A stretch of DNA of 64,000 bases. Source: an uncultured Lachnospiraceae bacterium (GTDB lineage: Bacteria > Bacillota > Clostridia > Lachnospirales > Lachnospiraceae). Shown piece after piece: positions 44,901 through 59,900 of this stretch; position 1 is the stretch's first letter; every line of letters starts with the position of its first letter. The notes under the pieces are model-generated. The model did no database searches. It saw only the letters and a list, made by a program, of their open reading frames with translations, and was not told where the DNA came from. Where the stretch lies: assembly GCA_947627245.1 (NCBI GenBank), contig CANQVH010000014.1, positions 1 through 64,000 of the forward strand. The letters are read 5' to 3'. The translations under genes and the position numbers were made by a program.

Positions 44901-47900
44901 AGGGACGGATTATTGGTATCTGATCGAAGAAAAAGAAGGTACTGATGATTATGTTTATTCTAAAGCAAAATATCTTGTGCATGTAAATGTTACTTATAGA
45001 TTGCTTAGCGATAAGATAACAACTACCTATTATAAAGTTCCGGAGGGTAAAGAAAACAGCATTATTGAGACTAAGAGTGGCTCAACACTATTGGGAGACT
45101 ATCACTACTATGATATCGATAATACTGGACTTGAACAGAAAACGGAAGCGGAATTCGATAATGAGCGTCTTGGCGAGTTGTCTGTCACCAAGGCTGTGTC
45201 CGGCACGGCGCCGGAGTCAGACGCTTCTTATGAAGTGACGGTTAAACCGGCCGAGGGTCAGACCGGCATCGACATGAGCGGCGTGAAGGTGAAGAAGGGC
45301 GACCGGGATATTACGAGTGAGGTGACGGTTGCAGAGAATTCCGTGAAGTTCTCCTTCAAGGCCGGAGAGACGGTTACTCTGAGCAAGCTGCCGAAGGGCA
45401 AGTATGTGGTTGAAGAAACGTCGAGCGGAAAATTTATCAAGGAGTACACGGTTGGCGATTCGACAGATAAGCAGAACGACCCGGTGACTGTCGAGATAAA
45501 GAAAGGTGCGACATCGGCATCTGTCACTGTGACGAATACCTATCCGACGGATGCAAAGATGAGCCTGAAGGCGAATAAGACGCTGACGAACGGAACGCTT
45601 GGTGATGATTACAGCTTCACATTGAAGTTGACCGGCGATTCGACGGGTCTTGTCGTGAAGGATGCCGAGGGTAGGGATCTGACAAATAATCTGAAGGACG
45701 CGGGCATTGTGCGCGGCAATAATGCAAGCGGTGAGATTCTGTTTGACGGATTTACGTTCAGTAAGGAAGGAACGTATACGTTCACGCTGTCTGAGAACAT
45801 TCCGGAATCAGAGGATGACGGTATTGAGTATGATGCTGCGGAATATACGATAACAGTCGAGGTTGAGCTGGATAAGTCTACAACGCCATATCAGTATAAG
45901 GTGGCAGATGTGACCGCAACGAAGAAAGCAGATAAGAGCGACGCGGAGAGCGCGAAGACTGCGGAGACTGATATAAAAGTCGAACTTGACAAGGACGGCG
46001 TTTACAAGATTAATTCCGGAATTACCTTCGCGAACCGCGTGAAGAAGGGCAAACTGTCTGTCACAAAGGAAGTACTTGGTAATACGGCGGATGATGAAGC
46101 AATATACACTGTTCATGTGACGGGCGAGCTCACAAAAGAGCAGTGGGATGAGGTTCTTGAAGACAATGATGGAAAGAACCTTGGGTTGTTGTATTCAAAA
46201 GAAAATTCTGATGAAGTGATCGGTTTGCAGTTCTCTATCAGAAAAGGTGAGACTGTAATGATCGATAAACTTCCGATCGGGAATTACCATGTAGAAGAGC
46301 TTATTGAGGGCGAGGTTGCTTACGAGGCGTCTTATGCGGTAGGCGCGGATGAAACGAAAAAGTCTGATGGTATTGATGTAGGAGTGCCAGATGAAGAGGA
46401 AGAGCCTGCTGGTTATACGGTCAAGATTACGAACACCTATCCGAACGAGGTGAGCGTGGCCTTTGGCGGTACGAAGCATGTGGAAGTAAAGGGCACAGAC
46501 GTTGACGAGAATACAGTATATCCGGACGCGACCTTTACGTTCAAGCTTTACAATGCGGTCGAGACAGAGGACGGCGGATACACAGTAAGCGGCGATGCAA
46601 TCCAGTCTGTAGATGTAACGATGCCTCTGGAGAGCGGTGAGGACGGAAGCTTTGTATTTGATGAGGCTTCGCTTGGGGAAGCTGTAAAGGGTGCTCTTAC
46701 CTATAAGAAAGCAGACACGTACTATTACATCGTCAGGGAGACGGTGAAGGAGACGGAGAAAGGCTTCACCTATGACGGTACGACATATGTCATCAAGGTT
46801 GAGGTGACGAAGTCTACGGATGGCAAGAATCTGGAGGCGGCAGCGTCTATCGTTTTCCCGGCTGGTAAAGAGCTTAAAAGGGCGGAGGATGGTATATTCT
46901 ACGGTCTTGACTTTACGAACACCTATACGTACGGGGATCTTGTAGTCGAGAAGGCTGTCTTGGCGTCTGAGGGTGTTGCGGATCCGAATAAAGAATATAC
47001 GATCTATGTCACCAATACGGAGGGCAAGGATCTCAGCGGCGCGATGGTAGCCGTTACAGGGGATGACGGTGTGTTTGGCGAGGCACAGGCCGTGACTGCG
47101 GATCAGCTTACGTCGGACAATACGGTTATTGTTCTGAAGCTGAAGGGTTCGCAGAAGGCGAAGATCACGCAGCTTCCGCTCGGGTATTATCATGTGGAAG
47201 AGATCATTCCGACGAATGAGGAAGGTGACTACAGCGCCACGTATGAAGGCGGAATTGAGGTCGCGGACAAGAAAGGCGTGAATGTTGAGCTTGAACAGGG
47301 CGAAGATAAGACGACGAGCGACAGAGTGACCGTGAAGAACACATACCCGAATCAGGGTGAGCTTCGTGTGCGCAAGAAGGTGACCGGCACGTGGCTTCCG
47401 GATGCTGATACGACGGAATATACGATTGAGATCTCCCGTGAAGACGAAGCGGCTATGACCGGCGCAGAGGTTTCTAAGGTTGCGGCCGGCGTAGAGACCA
47501 AGGCAGACAACGCTCTTGCGGCGGATAGCTCGAAGATTACGGTTGAGTTGAAAGCGGGCGAGGAGATTGTTGTCAGGAATCTCGCTCCGGGCGGTTACGT
47601 TGTGAAAGAGACGACGCAGGACGAGGCGTTCACGACACAGGTGACTGTGACAACCACGCCGAACATTGGGGAGAATACGCTGAAGACTGAACCGGGTGCA
47701 GAGGTAGAGTTCTACTTCGGCTACAAGGATACCGTCAGCGTCGAGATCCAGAACGACTATAAGAACAAGGGCGCGCTGGAGATTAAGAAGACGGTTGACG
47801 GCACTACGGCTCCGAGTGACGATACGTGGTATGAGATCACGGTGGAAGGCCCGGCAGGCGCGTTTACGGCAGAGAACGTAGGCAAGGCAAGCGAGAAATA

Positions 47901-50900
47901 TATGCCCGGTGTGCCGAGCGATGATGGAAGCAAGGTTACCTTCAAGCTGCGCAAGGATGGCAGTGTGAAGTTTGAGAATCTGCCGGCAGGCGACTATACG
48001 GTAACAGAGGCAGGAAGCGGCTTCACGAAGAAGCTCACGGTGGATTCGGCAACGGAAGGCTCGGAGTCTGCAACGGTGAATCTGAGCGGCGAGAAGACCG
48101 AGGGCACGGTAACGGTCAATAACCATTACCCGAACAAGACTTCTATGAAGCTGAAGGGCACCAAGGCAGTAGTCGGCAAGAAGCTGGAGGATCAGAAGTA
48201 TAGCTTCTATATTAATCTTGAATCCACTGTACCGGAAGGGAACAAAGACGGTGCAACGCTTGAACATGAAGAAAAGATTTACAATAGCGATACGGAAATC
48301 GACTTTGGTTCAATCACCTTCACGAAGAATGGGGAGTACACGTTTAAGATAGGTGAGAATGATCCTGATGATACGGATGTGAACAAGGACGACAGCATCT
48401 ACAAGGTAACTGTGAACGTGGATAATGTCAACGGCGATTACCAGATCACCAAGGTTGAGATCACGAACGACAAGAGTAACGTGAGCAAGACCTACGATAA
48501 GAATGCAGAGGGCGGCGAGTGGCCTGCGGATGGCGAGCCGTTTGAGCTTCCGGAATATGTGAAGGACGGCGCGACAGCTTCCTTCATCAACGATGTGAAG
48601 ACTGGCACGCTCCATGTGAACAAGACGGTTATCGAGGGCGATGTGGCCGTAGATCCGAACGCTACTTATACAGTCAATGTGACGGCTGACGTTGACTGGA
48701 GCCATGTGACTGTAGATGGTGCAGTATCGACCGATATTACGGAAACCAAGGAAGGCGAAGAAGATGTAGTCGTTGGCAAGTCCTTCGAGATCAAGGGTGG
48801 TGCTACGGTTACGCTGAATAATCTTCCGGTGGGAACCTATACGGTAACGGAGGAGTCCGGCACAGAATATGTGGCGAGCTATGTAGTGAGCGAGGACGGC
48901 AAGACGACTGAAGACGAAAGCAATGAGAAGGTCGTTCTTGGATATCAGGACGAGAAGACCGTTGCAATCACGAACACCTACCCGGAGAATGTGTCTATGA
49001 GCCTGAAGGGTACGAAGCAGGTTGAGGATGGTTTGCTCGGGACGTACAGCTTCAAGCTGATTAAGGTGGATGGGCCGGACGGTGTTGCTATTGATGAGGC
49101 GGATGCAGACGGCAGTCTGACGGTGCAGAATGCGGGTGAAACATTCACCTTCAATGGTATCACCTTCAGCGCGGCAGGTACTTATACGTTTGAGGTATCT
49201 GAGGTAGAGGATAAGGATAACAGCGGTATTGAGTACGATAAGACGAAATACCGCGTGACCGTGAAGGTTGCGAAGACCGCCGATGGCACGACCTACGAAA
49301 TCACCGAGGCGAAGATTGAGACGATCAAGACAGTCAAGGCCGACGAGGAAGGCAATGAGACCACGCAAGTGACCGCTACCGAGGTTTACGGCACGAGTGA
49401 AGGAGAAAAAGCTCTTCCGGAGAGCAACGCGTTTACGCTTCCGGATAAGACCTTTACGAACCGCGAGAAGCGCGGCACGCTCCAAGTAGAGAAGATCGTT
49501 GTTGGCGATCCGGCTACGATTGCTGCGCATACATCGGATGAGTATACCGTCAGGGTGACGAATGATAAGATCAACTGGGGCGATGATCAGATCGAGATTA
49601 AGTCTTCTGTGGGAGATGAGAAGGTCACGACGGATCTGATCGGAGCTAACGCTGCGGGTAAAGAGAATGCTGTTATCGGCAAGGAGTTCACAATCGCGAA
49701 GGGCGAGATCGTGACATTCAGCGGGCTGCCGATTGGCGAGTATACGGTGGAGGAAATTCTTCCGACCGGCGAGACGGCTGCTCTGTATACGGCGACGGTT
49801 GAAGGCGTAAAAGTAGAAGACGCAGAGCCGACGGAAGATGTCGTAGGCGGAACCGTGACGGTAGAGGATGGCGGTACGGCTACCGTGACCGTGACAAACA
49901 CCTACCCGACCAAGGCAAGCGTAGATTTCGACGGCATGAAGACGCTTGAAGTCATAGGCGGCACGACGGCGCCGCAGGCGACGTTTACATTCGAGCTGTA
50001 CGAGACGGATGATGAGTATAGTCTGGATGGCGCTAAGAAGATAGACAGCGCGTTTATTGACGATCTGGCAACAGCAGGCAGCAAAGAATTCAACTTTAAA
50101 TCGATTGATTACACGGATGTAGGGACTCATTATTATGTAATCAAGGAAACTGTGACGGTGACGGACGGTGACGGCGGCTTCACGAACGATACCAGACTGC
50201 ACAAGATTACGGTAGTTGTCACAAAGGATAAAGCGACTAACAAGCTGGTTGCTACGAAGACGGATGTAGACAAAACTGGTTTCAATTTCACGAATACCTA
50301 CACCTACGGCAGTCTGTCTGTGCAGAAGGTAGTGTCCGGCAGAGCTCCGGAAGGTGAGGAATATAGCGTCACTGTGAGCAGTACGAAGAACTTTGCGAAA
50401 GCGAAAGTGCAGATCAATAGTGACAAGCCGACGTCGTTTGAAGAGAATGACGTAAAAGAGAAGGATGGCATGTATTCCTATACCTTCACGCTGGGTGCAA
50501 ACGATGTGGCTAAGTTCACGGAGCTTCCGGTGGGCAGCTATACCGTGACTGAGGAAACGCCGGAGGGTGTAAACTATGCGGCGACCTACAATGTGGCAGG
50601 CAGTGACGAAGAAAGCGGAACAGATAGCACTGGTGCGACTGTGAAACTCACTCCGACCGTAAAGGAAGGCAATGTGACAATCACAAACACCTACACAAAC
50701 AAGGGCGAGCTCTCGATCGTCAAGACGACAGACGGCTCATGGGCTCCGGACTCTGAGACGTATACGATCACTGTGACCGGAGGACCGGAGGGCGCGGATC
50801 TGTCTTCTGACGAAATTGAAGTAACCTTTGATGGCATATCGGCTACAAGTGAACAAGTACAGAAGGACAAGAATAGCATTGTTCTTCAGATGCCGAAGGA

Positions 50901-53900
50901 TGTGACGGTGAAGATCAGCGGACTGATGCCGGGTGATTACACTGTAACTGAGAAATTGCCGGAGAATGCAAACTATGCAGCGACCTATTCTGTGAAGGTG
51001 AATGGTGTGGTTGCGATGGATGCTAAGGGAGGCGTGAAAGACCGCACGGACGCTCCTAAGGTAGAAATCGAGAACAATAAGTCCACATCTGTGGAAGTGA
51101 AGAACACCTATCCGGAGATCGGCGAGCTGAAGATTAAAAAGGTTGTGACAGGCGAGACGAAGGATCTCTATACAACGGATGTATATGAGATCACGGTAGC
51201 CGGAACCGCCGGAGAAGACATGTCGGGCGCTGAAGTAAAAGGCGCGATTGCAGATTCTGTCTCCGTAAGTGACGACGGCAAGACGATCACCTTCAAGATG
51301 AATGCTGATGGTACCGTGACGATCACCGGGCTGAAGAAGGGGAATTATACGGTTACTGAGACGTCGGAAGGCAACTATGTGGCGTCGTATACCTACACGT
51401 CGGATGGAAGTAATGTTGATTCGGTTGAGGGTATACCGCTCGGGACAGTAGCGTCGCAGGATGTGACGGTGACGAACACCTATCCGAATGAGCTTCACCT
51501 TACTATTGAGGGCGACAAGAAGCTTGTGGGACGCGATCTGGGGGATGGAGAGTTCACATTCAAACTCAGAGATCTTTCTGCTCCGGAAAAGGCGACTCTC
51601 ACAGACGCGGTCGAAGAAGGTGCACTGACGACTGGAAATAATGTCGAAACCGGCATGTTCAAGTTCGAGGGCATCACATTCCGCAAGGAAGGCACATACA
51701 CCTTCGAGATCAGCGAGGTTATTGGCACTGACGAGGATGTGACCTACGATCGTGTTGTTTATACAGCAACTGTTGTGGTAGTGAAAGACGACGACACGAA
51801 TCAGTACAAGGTAGAGTCAGTAACCGTCACTGCGGCTGATGAAGCTGGTAATGTGACAGTGTCCGAGCCGAAGTTTGAGGGCGAGGGCAACAACTGGGCA
51901 GTAACGCTTCCGAAGCATACTGGCGCGGATACGGCAACCTTTGTCAATGAGATCAAGAAGGGCAGTTTAATAATTAAGAAGACCAGCATTGACGGTTATG
52001 CGGAAGATATCTTTACATTCCACGTAACGCTGAATGGTACGCCGTACGATGGCAAGGCGAAGCTCAATGACGGTACGGAGCTATCAATTGAGAATGGCGT
52101 ACTTAATCTGAAGGGTGGCCAGACCGCGACGATTGACGGTATTCTGTATGGCACTGCCTATGTAGTGACGGAGAATAAGGATGGCGCGTATACTCCGGAG
52201 CAGCAGGAGTTCAGCGGCACGATCAGCGCGACGACGCCGACGATCAGTGCCGAGTATGTCAATACCTACGAGACGAACGACGTGAACTTCCAGCCTGAGG
52301 TGACGAAGACCGTGAACGGGCGTCCGGCTCCTAAGGTTGACGGTGAGACATACACCTTCAAGCTGACGGTTGTGAAGAAGGACGCGGAAGGCAACATCGT
52401 AGAGGGCGGCTGGACGGAGACGAAAGAGCTGACTCTTGAAGGTGTCGATGCCGAAGGCATACTTCGTGCGTTCGCACAGTTTGAGAACCACACCTTCAAG
52501 AAGGCCGACAGAGGTTATACCTATGTTTATACGATCACCGAGGATATTCCGGAGAAGGCGAAAGAGAACGGAAATGTCCTTGACGGAGTGACTTATGATG
52601 ATACGGTATACACCTATGAAGTGACGATCGTCGATGACGCCAAGGGTCATCTGACTGCGGAAGTCGTGAAGAAGACGACGCGCAACGGCGTGGAAGTGAA
52701 AGACGGCAACGAGCAGATCGTTACAGGCGACGCGATGGGTACAGTGACGGCGACGTTCGTGAACGAGTACGAGGCGGCAGGTCTCGGTGAAGTGAGCGGA
52801 ACGAAGACGCTGACCGGACGTCAGTTGGATGACAGAATGTTCACCTTCCAAGTGAAGAATGCTAAGGGTGACGTGGTTGGCGAGGCACAGAATGTCGGCG
52901 GCAGCTTCACGATTAAGAACATCGGTAAGGAGAAAGCAGAGAATGGCACGGTATTGCCGTTCACACTGGAGGATGTCGGTAAGGATCTGAGCGGCTACAA
53001 GCTGGTAGAGCTGATCCCGACAGATGCGAAGGACAACACAAAAGACGGCGTACGCTATACCACGAAGGATTACAAGCTGAATGTAAGCGTAAGCGACGAC
53101 GGCGATGGCTCGCTGACTGTGAGCGTGACGGTTGTGAAGGGACCTGCATTCTTCCAGAACACATACAATACGGAAGAGACGATCGGTCTTGACGCGACGA
53201 AGAAGCTGATCGGGCGCAAGCTGGGTAATGGGGAATTCACGTTCGTGCTGGCGGCGGCTGACGATGTGAATGAAGGAACTGTCCAGAATCCTACCGTGCA
53301 AAACGACGCGGATGGAAAGATTGATTTCGGCGAAGACGCGATTAAGATCACGCTGAGCGACATGGACGACGTGTATCCGACGGTGGATGAGAAGGGCGAG
53401 AGTATTTCCACGAAGTATTTCAAGTACACGCTGACCGAGCAGCCGACAGACAATGTAGAGGGCAGCGAGTCTACGGTTACGAACGACCCCGTACCGATGA
53501 GAACGCTGACTCTGAAAGCGACATACAACTGGACAACGGGCGTATTGACGCTTGCTTGGGAAGATGACGCAGACGAGCAGGTATTCGTAAATAACTACGA
53601 TATCCGGAAGAAGACGGGCGTTGAGCTCTCGAAGAAGCTGACCGGACTTGACTTGGCGACGCATCCGTTCACTTTCGATCTGGAGAAGCAGAATGATGAT
53701 GGTGGATGGACTCGGATCGTTTCCAAGATCAATGATGCAGAGGGCAACATAAGCTTTGCGGATGCAATCGAGATCGCGCTTAGCGACCTCAGGATTGATC
53801 CGGAGGCTGAGGACAGCGCAGCTAACTATTATAAGGAGCGGACGTTTACCTATCGCGTGAAGGAGTCCATACCGGAGAAACCTAATGCGGATATGGATTA

Positions 53901-56900
53901 CGACGATCACAGCTACGTGTTTACGGTGGTTGCGAAGTATAACTACGAGACCGGAGAGCTGGAGCTGACGAGGAATGAGTCGAAGGATGATAAGACGTTT
54001 ACGAACACATGGTCCGCGGAAGCGTCAGTACCGCTTATCGGTTATAAGATGCTGAAGGACATGAAGCTTAAGGAGCACAAGTACAGCTTCAACGTATATC
54101 ATGTGGAGACTAGGGTAGACGGCAAGACAGTATGGACAGCATCGGCGGATGAGAAGCCGGTAATCGGACCGGTCTGGAACGAGGCAAACGGAGCCATCAC
54201 GTTCGGCAGTCTGGAGTACAATCTTTCTCATATCGAACTCGAAGACGGAAGCTATCCGGCGGAGACATTCTTTTACTATAAGGTGGTTGAGGCCGAGCCT
54301 GAAAAGGACGATAACCTTCAGGGCAGTGTCAGCTACGACAAGAGCGAGAGGAACGTGACCGTGAGGGTGACGTATAACGCAGTGACCGGCAAGATGGAAG
54401 CGAAGCTGGTAAGCGTCACGGATCTGCTGGTATTCGTTAATGATTACGATACGGAAGAGACGATCGGGCTGAACGCGAAGAAGGAAATGTTAGGCCGCGA
54501 TCTGACGCAAGAGGATCTGGATACGTACACATTCACGCTGGCAGCGGCTGATTCAGCATATGCCCATACGGTTCAGACGAAGGATCCGCAGAAGCTTAAG
54601 ATGGTTGGCGAGGATGCGGTAGTTGATTTCGGCGAAGCGGCAATCAAGATCGAGCTGGACGACATGACGGGCATGCGAGCGACAGATGTCGAGGGCGAGT
54701 ACAAGAAGGAGTTCCGGTACACGCTGACAGAGAGCGGAAACAGACCGCATGTGACGAACGCGGCCGCACAGACGCTGACGCTGGTAGCAATCTACAATGA
54801 GAACAGTGGTCGTCTGACGCTGGCTTGGCAGAACGCACCGGCGGATGTGAAGTTTACCAACACTTACGCGGCGACAGGTCTGGGCGAGCTGGAAGGCAAG
54901 AAGCTCTTGGAAGGTCGTGAGATAAAAGACGGCGAGTTTACTTTCCAAGTGAAGAACGCTAATGGTGAGGTAGTCGGCGAGGCGACAAATACCGGCAGCA
55001 GCTTCAAGATTACCGGTATCGGCAAGGCGCTGGATGCAGATGGCAAGGTACTGCCGTTCACGCAGGATGATGTAGGTAAGGAGATAACGGGCTTCACACT
55101 GACCGAGGACAGGGGCAGCGATCCTAAGATCGTGAAGTACGATAGTAAGAGCTATCCGTTAACTATAACCGTAAGCATTGGCGATGACAGCGAGCTGAAG
55201 GTGGAAGTGGACGGCGGACCGGATGTGAAGTTTGAGAACGAGTACGATACATCTTACGAGGTTACGCTGCAGGCCAAGAAAGAGATGCTGGGCCGCGCGC
55301 TGAACACGGATGACGTAGCCGGGTACACGTTTACGCTGACAGAGGATGTTCCGGAAGATACAGAAGGTTCGGAGTTCAAGAGTACAGTGCTGGCGGATAA
55401 TAGCACAGATGGGCTTGAGCTGACCGAGGACGGTGGCGCGATAATCGACTTCAATAACCAGCCGGTTGTCAGGATCACGCTGGCCGATATGGATGACGCA
55501 GATAAGAGCGGCAGCGATGGCATATGGAGGAAGGATTTCCACTATACGCTGACCGAGACCGGCACAAGACCGGGTGTGACGAATGATCCGGATGCAAAGA
55601 AGCTGACACTCCATGCTACTTATAATTACAACACAGGCGTCTTGTCGGCAACTTGGGAGGAAGGTTTGGACGATCTGACCTTCAGGAACACTTACGAGGC
55701 GACAGGCAGCTTCAGCTTTGAAGGCAAGAAGGTGCTGGAAGGCAGAAATCTGGAGGATGATAACAGGAAGTTCCGGTTCTCGGTTGTGGAGACAAAGGAC
55801 GGTACGCCGACGGGTAAATCATGGATCGTAAGGAACAACGGCGGCACAATCGACTTTGGACCATTTGCTTATACGCTGAACAAGGATCAGGACGACACCG
55901 GCATCTATGTATACCGGATCAGAGAGATCGTCGGCGAGACGGATAAGGGTTACACTTACGATGATTCCGTCTATGAAGTGACCGCAGAGGTGGAAGACAA
56001 CAAAGAAGGCAAGCTGATCGCAACGAAGAAGTCTGTGACGAAGAACGGCGAAGCAGTTGCGGATCAGACGGTTACCTTCACGAACAAGTACGAGGCGACG
56101 GGCAGCATCACGTTCGACGGCGTGAAGACGCTGGAGGGCAAGGATCTGAACGACGAGAGATTCCAGTTCTCATATGTCGAGATGAAGCAGACGAGCGGCG
56201 GCAACACGCCGACGGGCGCTTCGGGAATCGTAAGGAACGACGACAAGGGTAAGGTTAGCTTCGGACCGTTCACCTACACGAAGAATAAGGATGCGGACGG
56301 TACCGGCACTTATGTATACCGGATCAGAGAGATCGTCGGAGACCTTGACGGAGATTACACCTACGACGATACCTACTATGATGTGACGGTAGTGGTTACG
56401 GACAACGGTGACGGAACGCTGAAGACACAGAAGACGCGCGTGACGAAGAACGGCACGGAGGATGTGACGGCGGTTGCATTTGAGAACGAGTACGACGTGC
56501 AGGCGCAGACCGGCCTTGACGCGACGAAGGTGTTGGTTGGACGTAAGCTGAAGAAGGGAGAGTTTGCCTTCACGCTGAAGGAGGAAAAGGGCAGCGAGGG
56601 TACGCTGGATATATCCAAGGCGATGGCAGTGAACGACGAAGACGGCAATATCGTATTCGCGGACGACACGATTACGATCGAGCTGGCAGACATGACGGGC
56701 ATGCAGCCGACCGGTGCTGAGAACGAGTATGCGAAGGACTTCACGTATACGTTGACTGAGGCTCCGACGAGCAACAAGAGTGTGACGAGTGACTTGAGAC
56801 GTGAGCGTATGCTGACGCTGAGAGCGACGTACAACAAGAAGACCGGCAGCCTGACGCTTGCATGGCTGAATGAACTTCCGGACCTGACGTTCACGAACAC

Positions 56901-59900
56901 CTACGATACGCAGGAGAAGACGGGCGTAGAGCTCACGAAGGAGCTGACAGGACTTGACCTGGCGATGCATCCGTTCACATTCGACCTGGAGAAGAAGACT
57001 GGTGAGAATGAGTGGACACGGATTATTTCCAAGATCAACGATGCCAAGGGTAAGGTAAGCTTTGCAAACGCGATCACGGTCAGACTGGCTGATATGCTGA
57101 ACGAGGATGGTGTGACTTACGCGGAGGATAAGACGTTCACCTATCGCGTGAAGGAGTCCATACCGGAGAAACCTAACGCGGATATGGATTACGATGATCA
57201 CAGCTATGAGTTCACGGTGGACGCGCATTATGATTTTGCAAGCGGTAAGTTGACGCTGACGAAGCATGAGCCGGAGAACGGCAAGACATTTACGAACACA
57301 TGGTTCGCTGAGGCTGCTGTACCGCTCACAGGATCCAAGACACTGGAAGACAAGAAGCTTGAGGCAGGCAAGTACAGCTTTGCGGTATATCATGCGGAAG
57401 ATGTGGAAGTGGTCAATGGCAAGGAAACCGTAAAGGCTGGCGCGAAGCCGGTGCTTGGACCGGTTGCGAATGAAGAGAACGGAAGCATTACGTTCGGTAG
57501 TCTGACGTACTACCTTGAAGATATCGTGAATGCGGACGGCAGCTATCCGGCTGAGAAGACATTCAATTACAAGGTAGTTGAGCTTGCCGGAAACGAGCAG
57601 GGCGTCAGCTACGACGAGAGCGTGAAGAACGTGATCGTGAAAGTAACGTATAACAGAGTGACGGGTAAGATGAACGCGACGCTGGAAAGCGGAACGGATC
57701 GTCTGATATTCGTAAATGATTACGATACGGATGAGACGATCGGGCTGCATGCGAGCAAGGTGATTGACGGCCGCGAGCTGACGGCGGAGGATGAGGGCAA
57801 GTTCACATTTACGCTGGCAGCGGTTGATCCGGCATATGCGAAGACTGTCACGAAAGCGACGGCGACGAACGGAGCGAACGGAGTGATCGACTTCGGCAAT
57901 GCTGCGGTTACGATTGAACTGGATGATATGACAGGCATGCAGCCGACCGGCACTGAGGGTGAGTACACGAAGCAATTTGCGTACACACTGACTGAGTCGC
58001 CGAAGGCAGAGAATGCCGAGGACGACGGCGTGACGAACAACACTACGCCGAAGAACCTGACGCTGATCGCGACGTACAATGAGATTTCCGGTCTGCTGAC
58101 GCTCGCATGGGCAGAGGGCTCGGATAACCAGACATTCATTAACACGTACGAGGCGACCGGTAAGCTCTCACTCGAAGCGCAGAAGCTGATGGCAGACGGG
58201 ACGACGCCTGTGCCGGAGATCTTCTGGTTCACAGCGGAAGCGGTGAGCGCGGTGAAGGCGGATGGTACGGAGGTCGAACTTGAAGGGCCGACAAAGACCA
58301 AGGTGCATAACGATGCAGATGGCAAGGTTTCCTTCCCGAATTTCGTGGAGTACAGCCTTGCGGACGTCGGAACGACATTCACCTACACGGTGACTGAGGA
58401 TATTCCGGCAGACAGAGGCATCTATCTGTACGATGAAACGGTCTACACGGTGACGGTTACGCTTGAAGACAACGGCGACGGCACGCTGAGTGTGCGTAAG
58501 ACCATAACGAAGGACGATGGAACGGAGATCACGGAGCCGATGCAATTCGTGAACGACGTGACCGATGTGAAGCTTGATAAGGTAAATGAAGCGGGCGACA
58601 AAGTAGTAGGCGCGAAGCTTCAGATCAAAGATGCGGAAGGCAAGGTAGTGGACGAGTGGACGACGACTGAGGAAATCCATGAGCTCACCGGCAAGCTGGA
58701 AGCTGGCAAGACCTATACGTTAGAAGAGGTTGAGGCTCCGGTCGGCTATGGCACGGCTAAGGCAGTCGAGTTCACGGTGACTTTGGACGGCAAGATCACG
58801 GTTGACGGCAAGGAAGTTACGCTGGTGACCATGGTCGATAAGCACATTTACTTCAACGTGAATAAGGTAGACCTTACGAACGATGAGGAGCTGGACAACG
58901 CGACGCTCACGGTATATGAGGCAGACGAGAACGGAGAGATCGTCGGAGAGGCGATCGAGAGCTGGACGTCGAAGAAGGGCGAGACGCACGACTTCGGTAG
59001 CAGCCTGAAGGCAGGCGGAAGCTACGTGCTCCGTGAGGAAGCGGCTCCGGATGGATACGCGTTCACGAGCGACATTCCGTTCACGGTAGACGAGGATGGT
59101 ACAGTCACGGCAGAGATGCGGACGACGAAGAACGCGGACGACGAGACAGTATACCTTGTGGATGATAAGCCGCTGCACTTCAACGTGAACAAGGTAGACC
59201 TTACGAACGATGAGGAGCTGGACAACGCGACGCTCACGGTATATGAGGTAGACGAGAACGGAGAGATCGTCGGAGAGGCGATCGAGAGCTGGACGTCGAA
59301 GAAGGGCGAGACGCACGACTTCGGCAGCAGCCTGAAGGCAGGCGGAAGCTACGTGCTCCGTGAGGAAGCGGCTCCGGATGGATACGCGTTCACGAGCGAC
59401 ATTCCGTTCACGGTAGACGAGGATGGTACAGTCACGGCAGAGATGCGGACGACGAAGAACGCGGACGACGAGACAGTATACCTTGTGGATGATAAGCCGC
59501 TGCACTTCAACGTGAACAAGACGGAAGTCGGCGACAACAGCAAGGAAGTCGCGGGCGCGGAGATCACGGTATACGAGCTGACGACGGACGAGGAAGGCAA
59601 TACGGTAGAGACGAAGGTCGACAGTTGGATCTCGAAGGAAGGCGAGACGCACGACTTCGGCGGTAAGCTGAAGGCAGGCAGCAAGTACGTGATGCGTGAG
59701 ACGGTCGCTCCGGACGGATATGCATACACGAACGACATTGAGTTCACGATCGACAAGGACGGCAAGGTGACGACCGACGCCCAGACGGTAACGGATGAGG
59801 ACGGCAACCCGGTATATCTGGTAGAGGATGCACCGCTGCACTTCAATGTGAACAAGACGGAAGTCGGCGACAACAGCAAGGAAGTCGCGGGCGCGGAGAT

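Noticed and set aside
46195-53910. Other long - strand open frames (46195-48267, 48310-50202, 52084-53910) opposite the adhesin
   Set aside because: Same cause; they follow the repeat composition of the sense gene and show no recognisable protein family.
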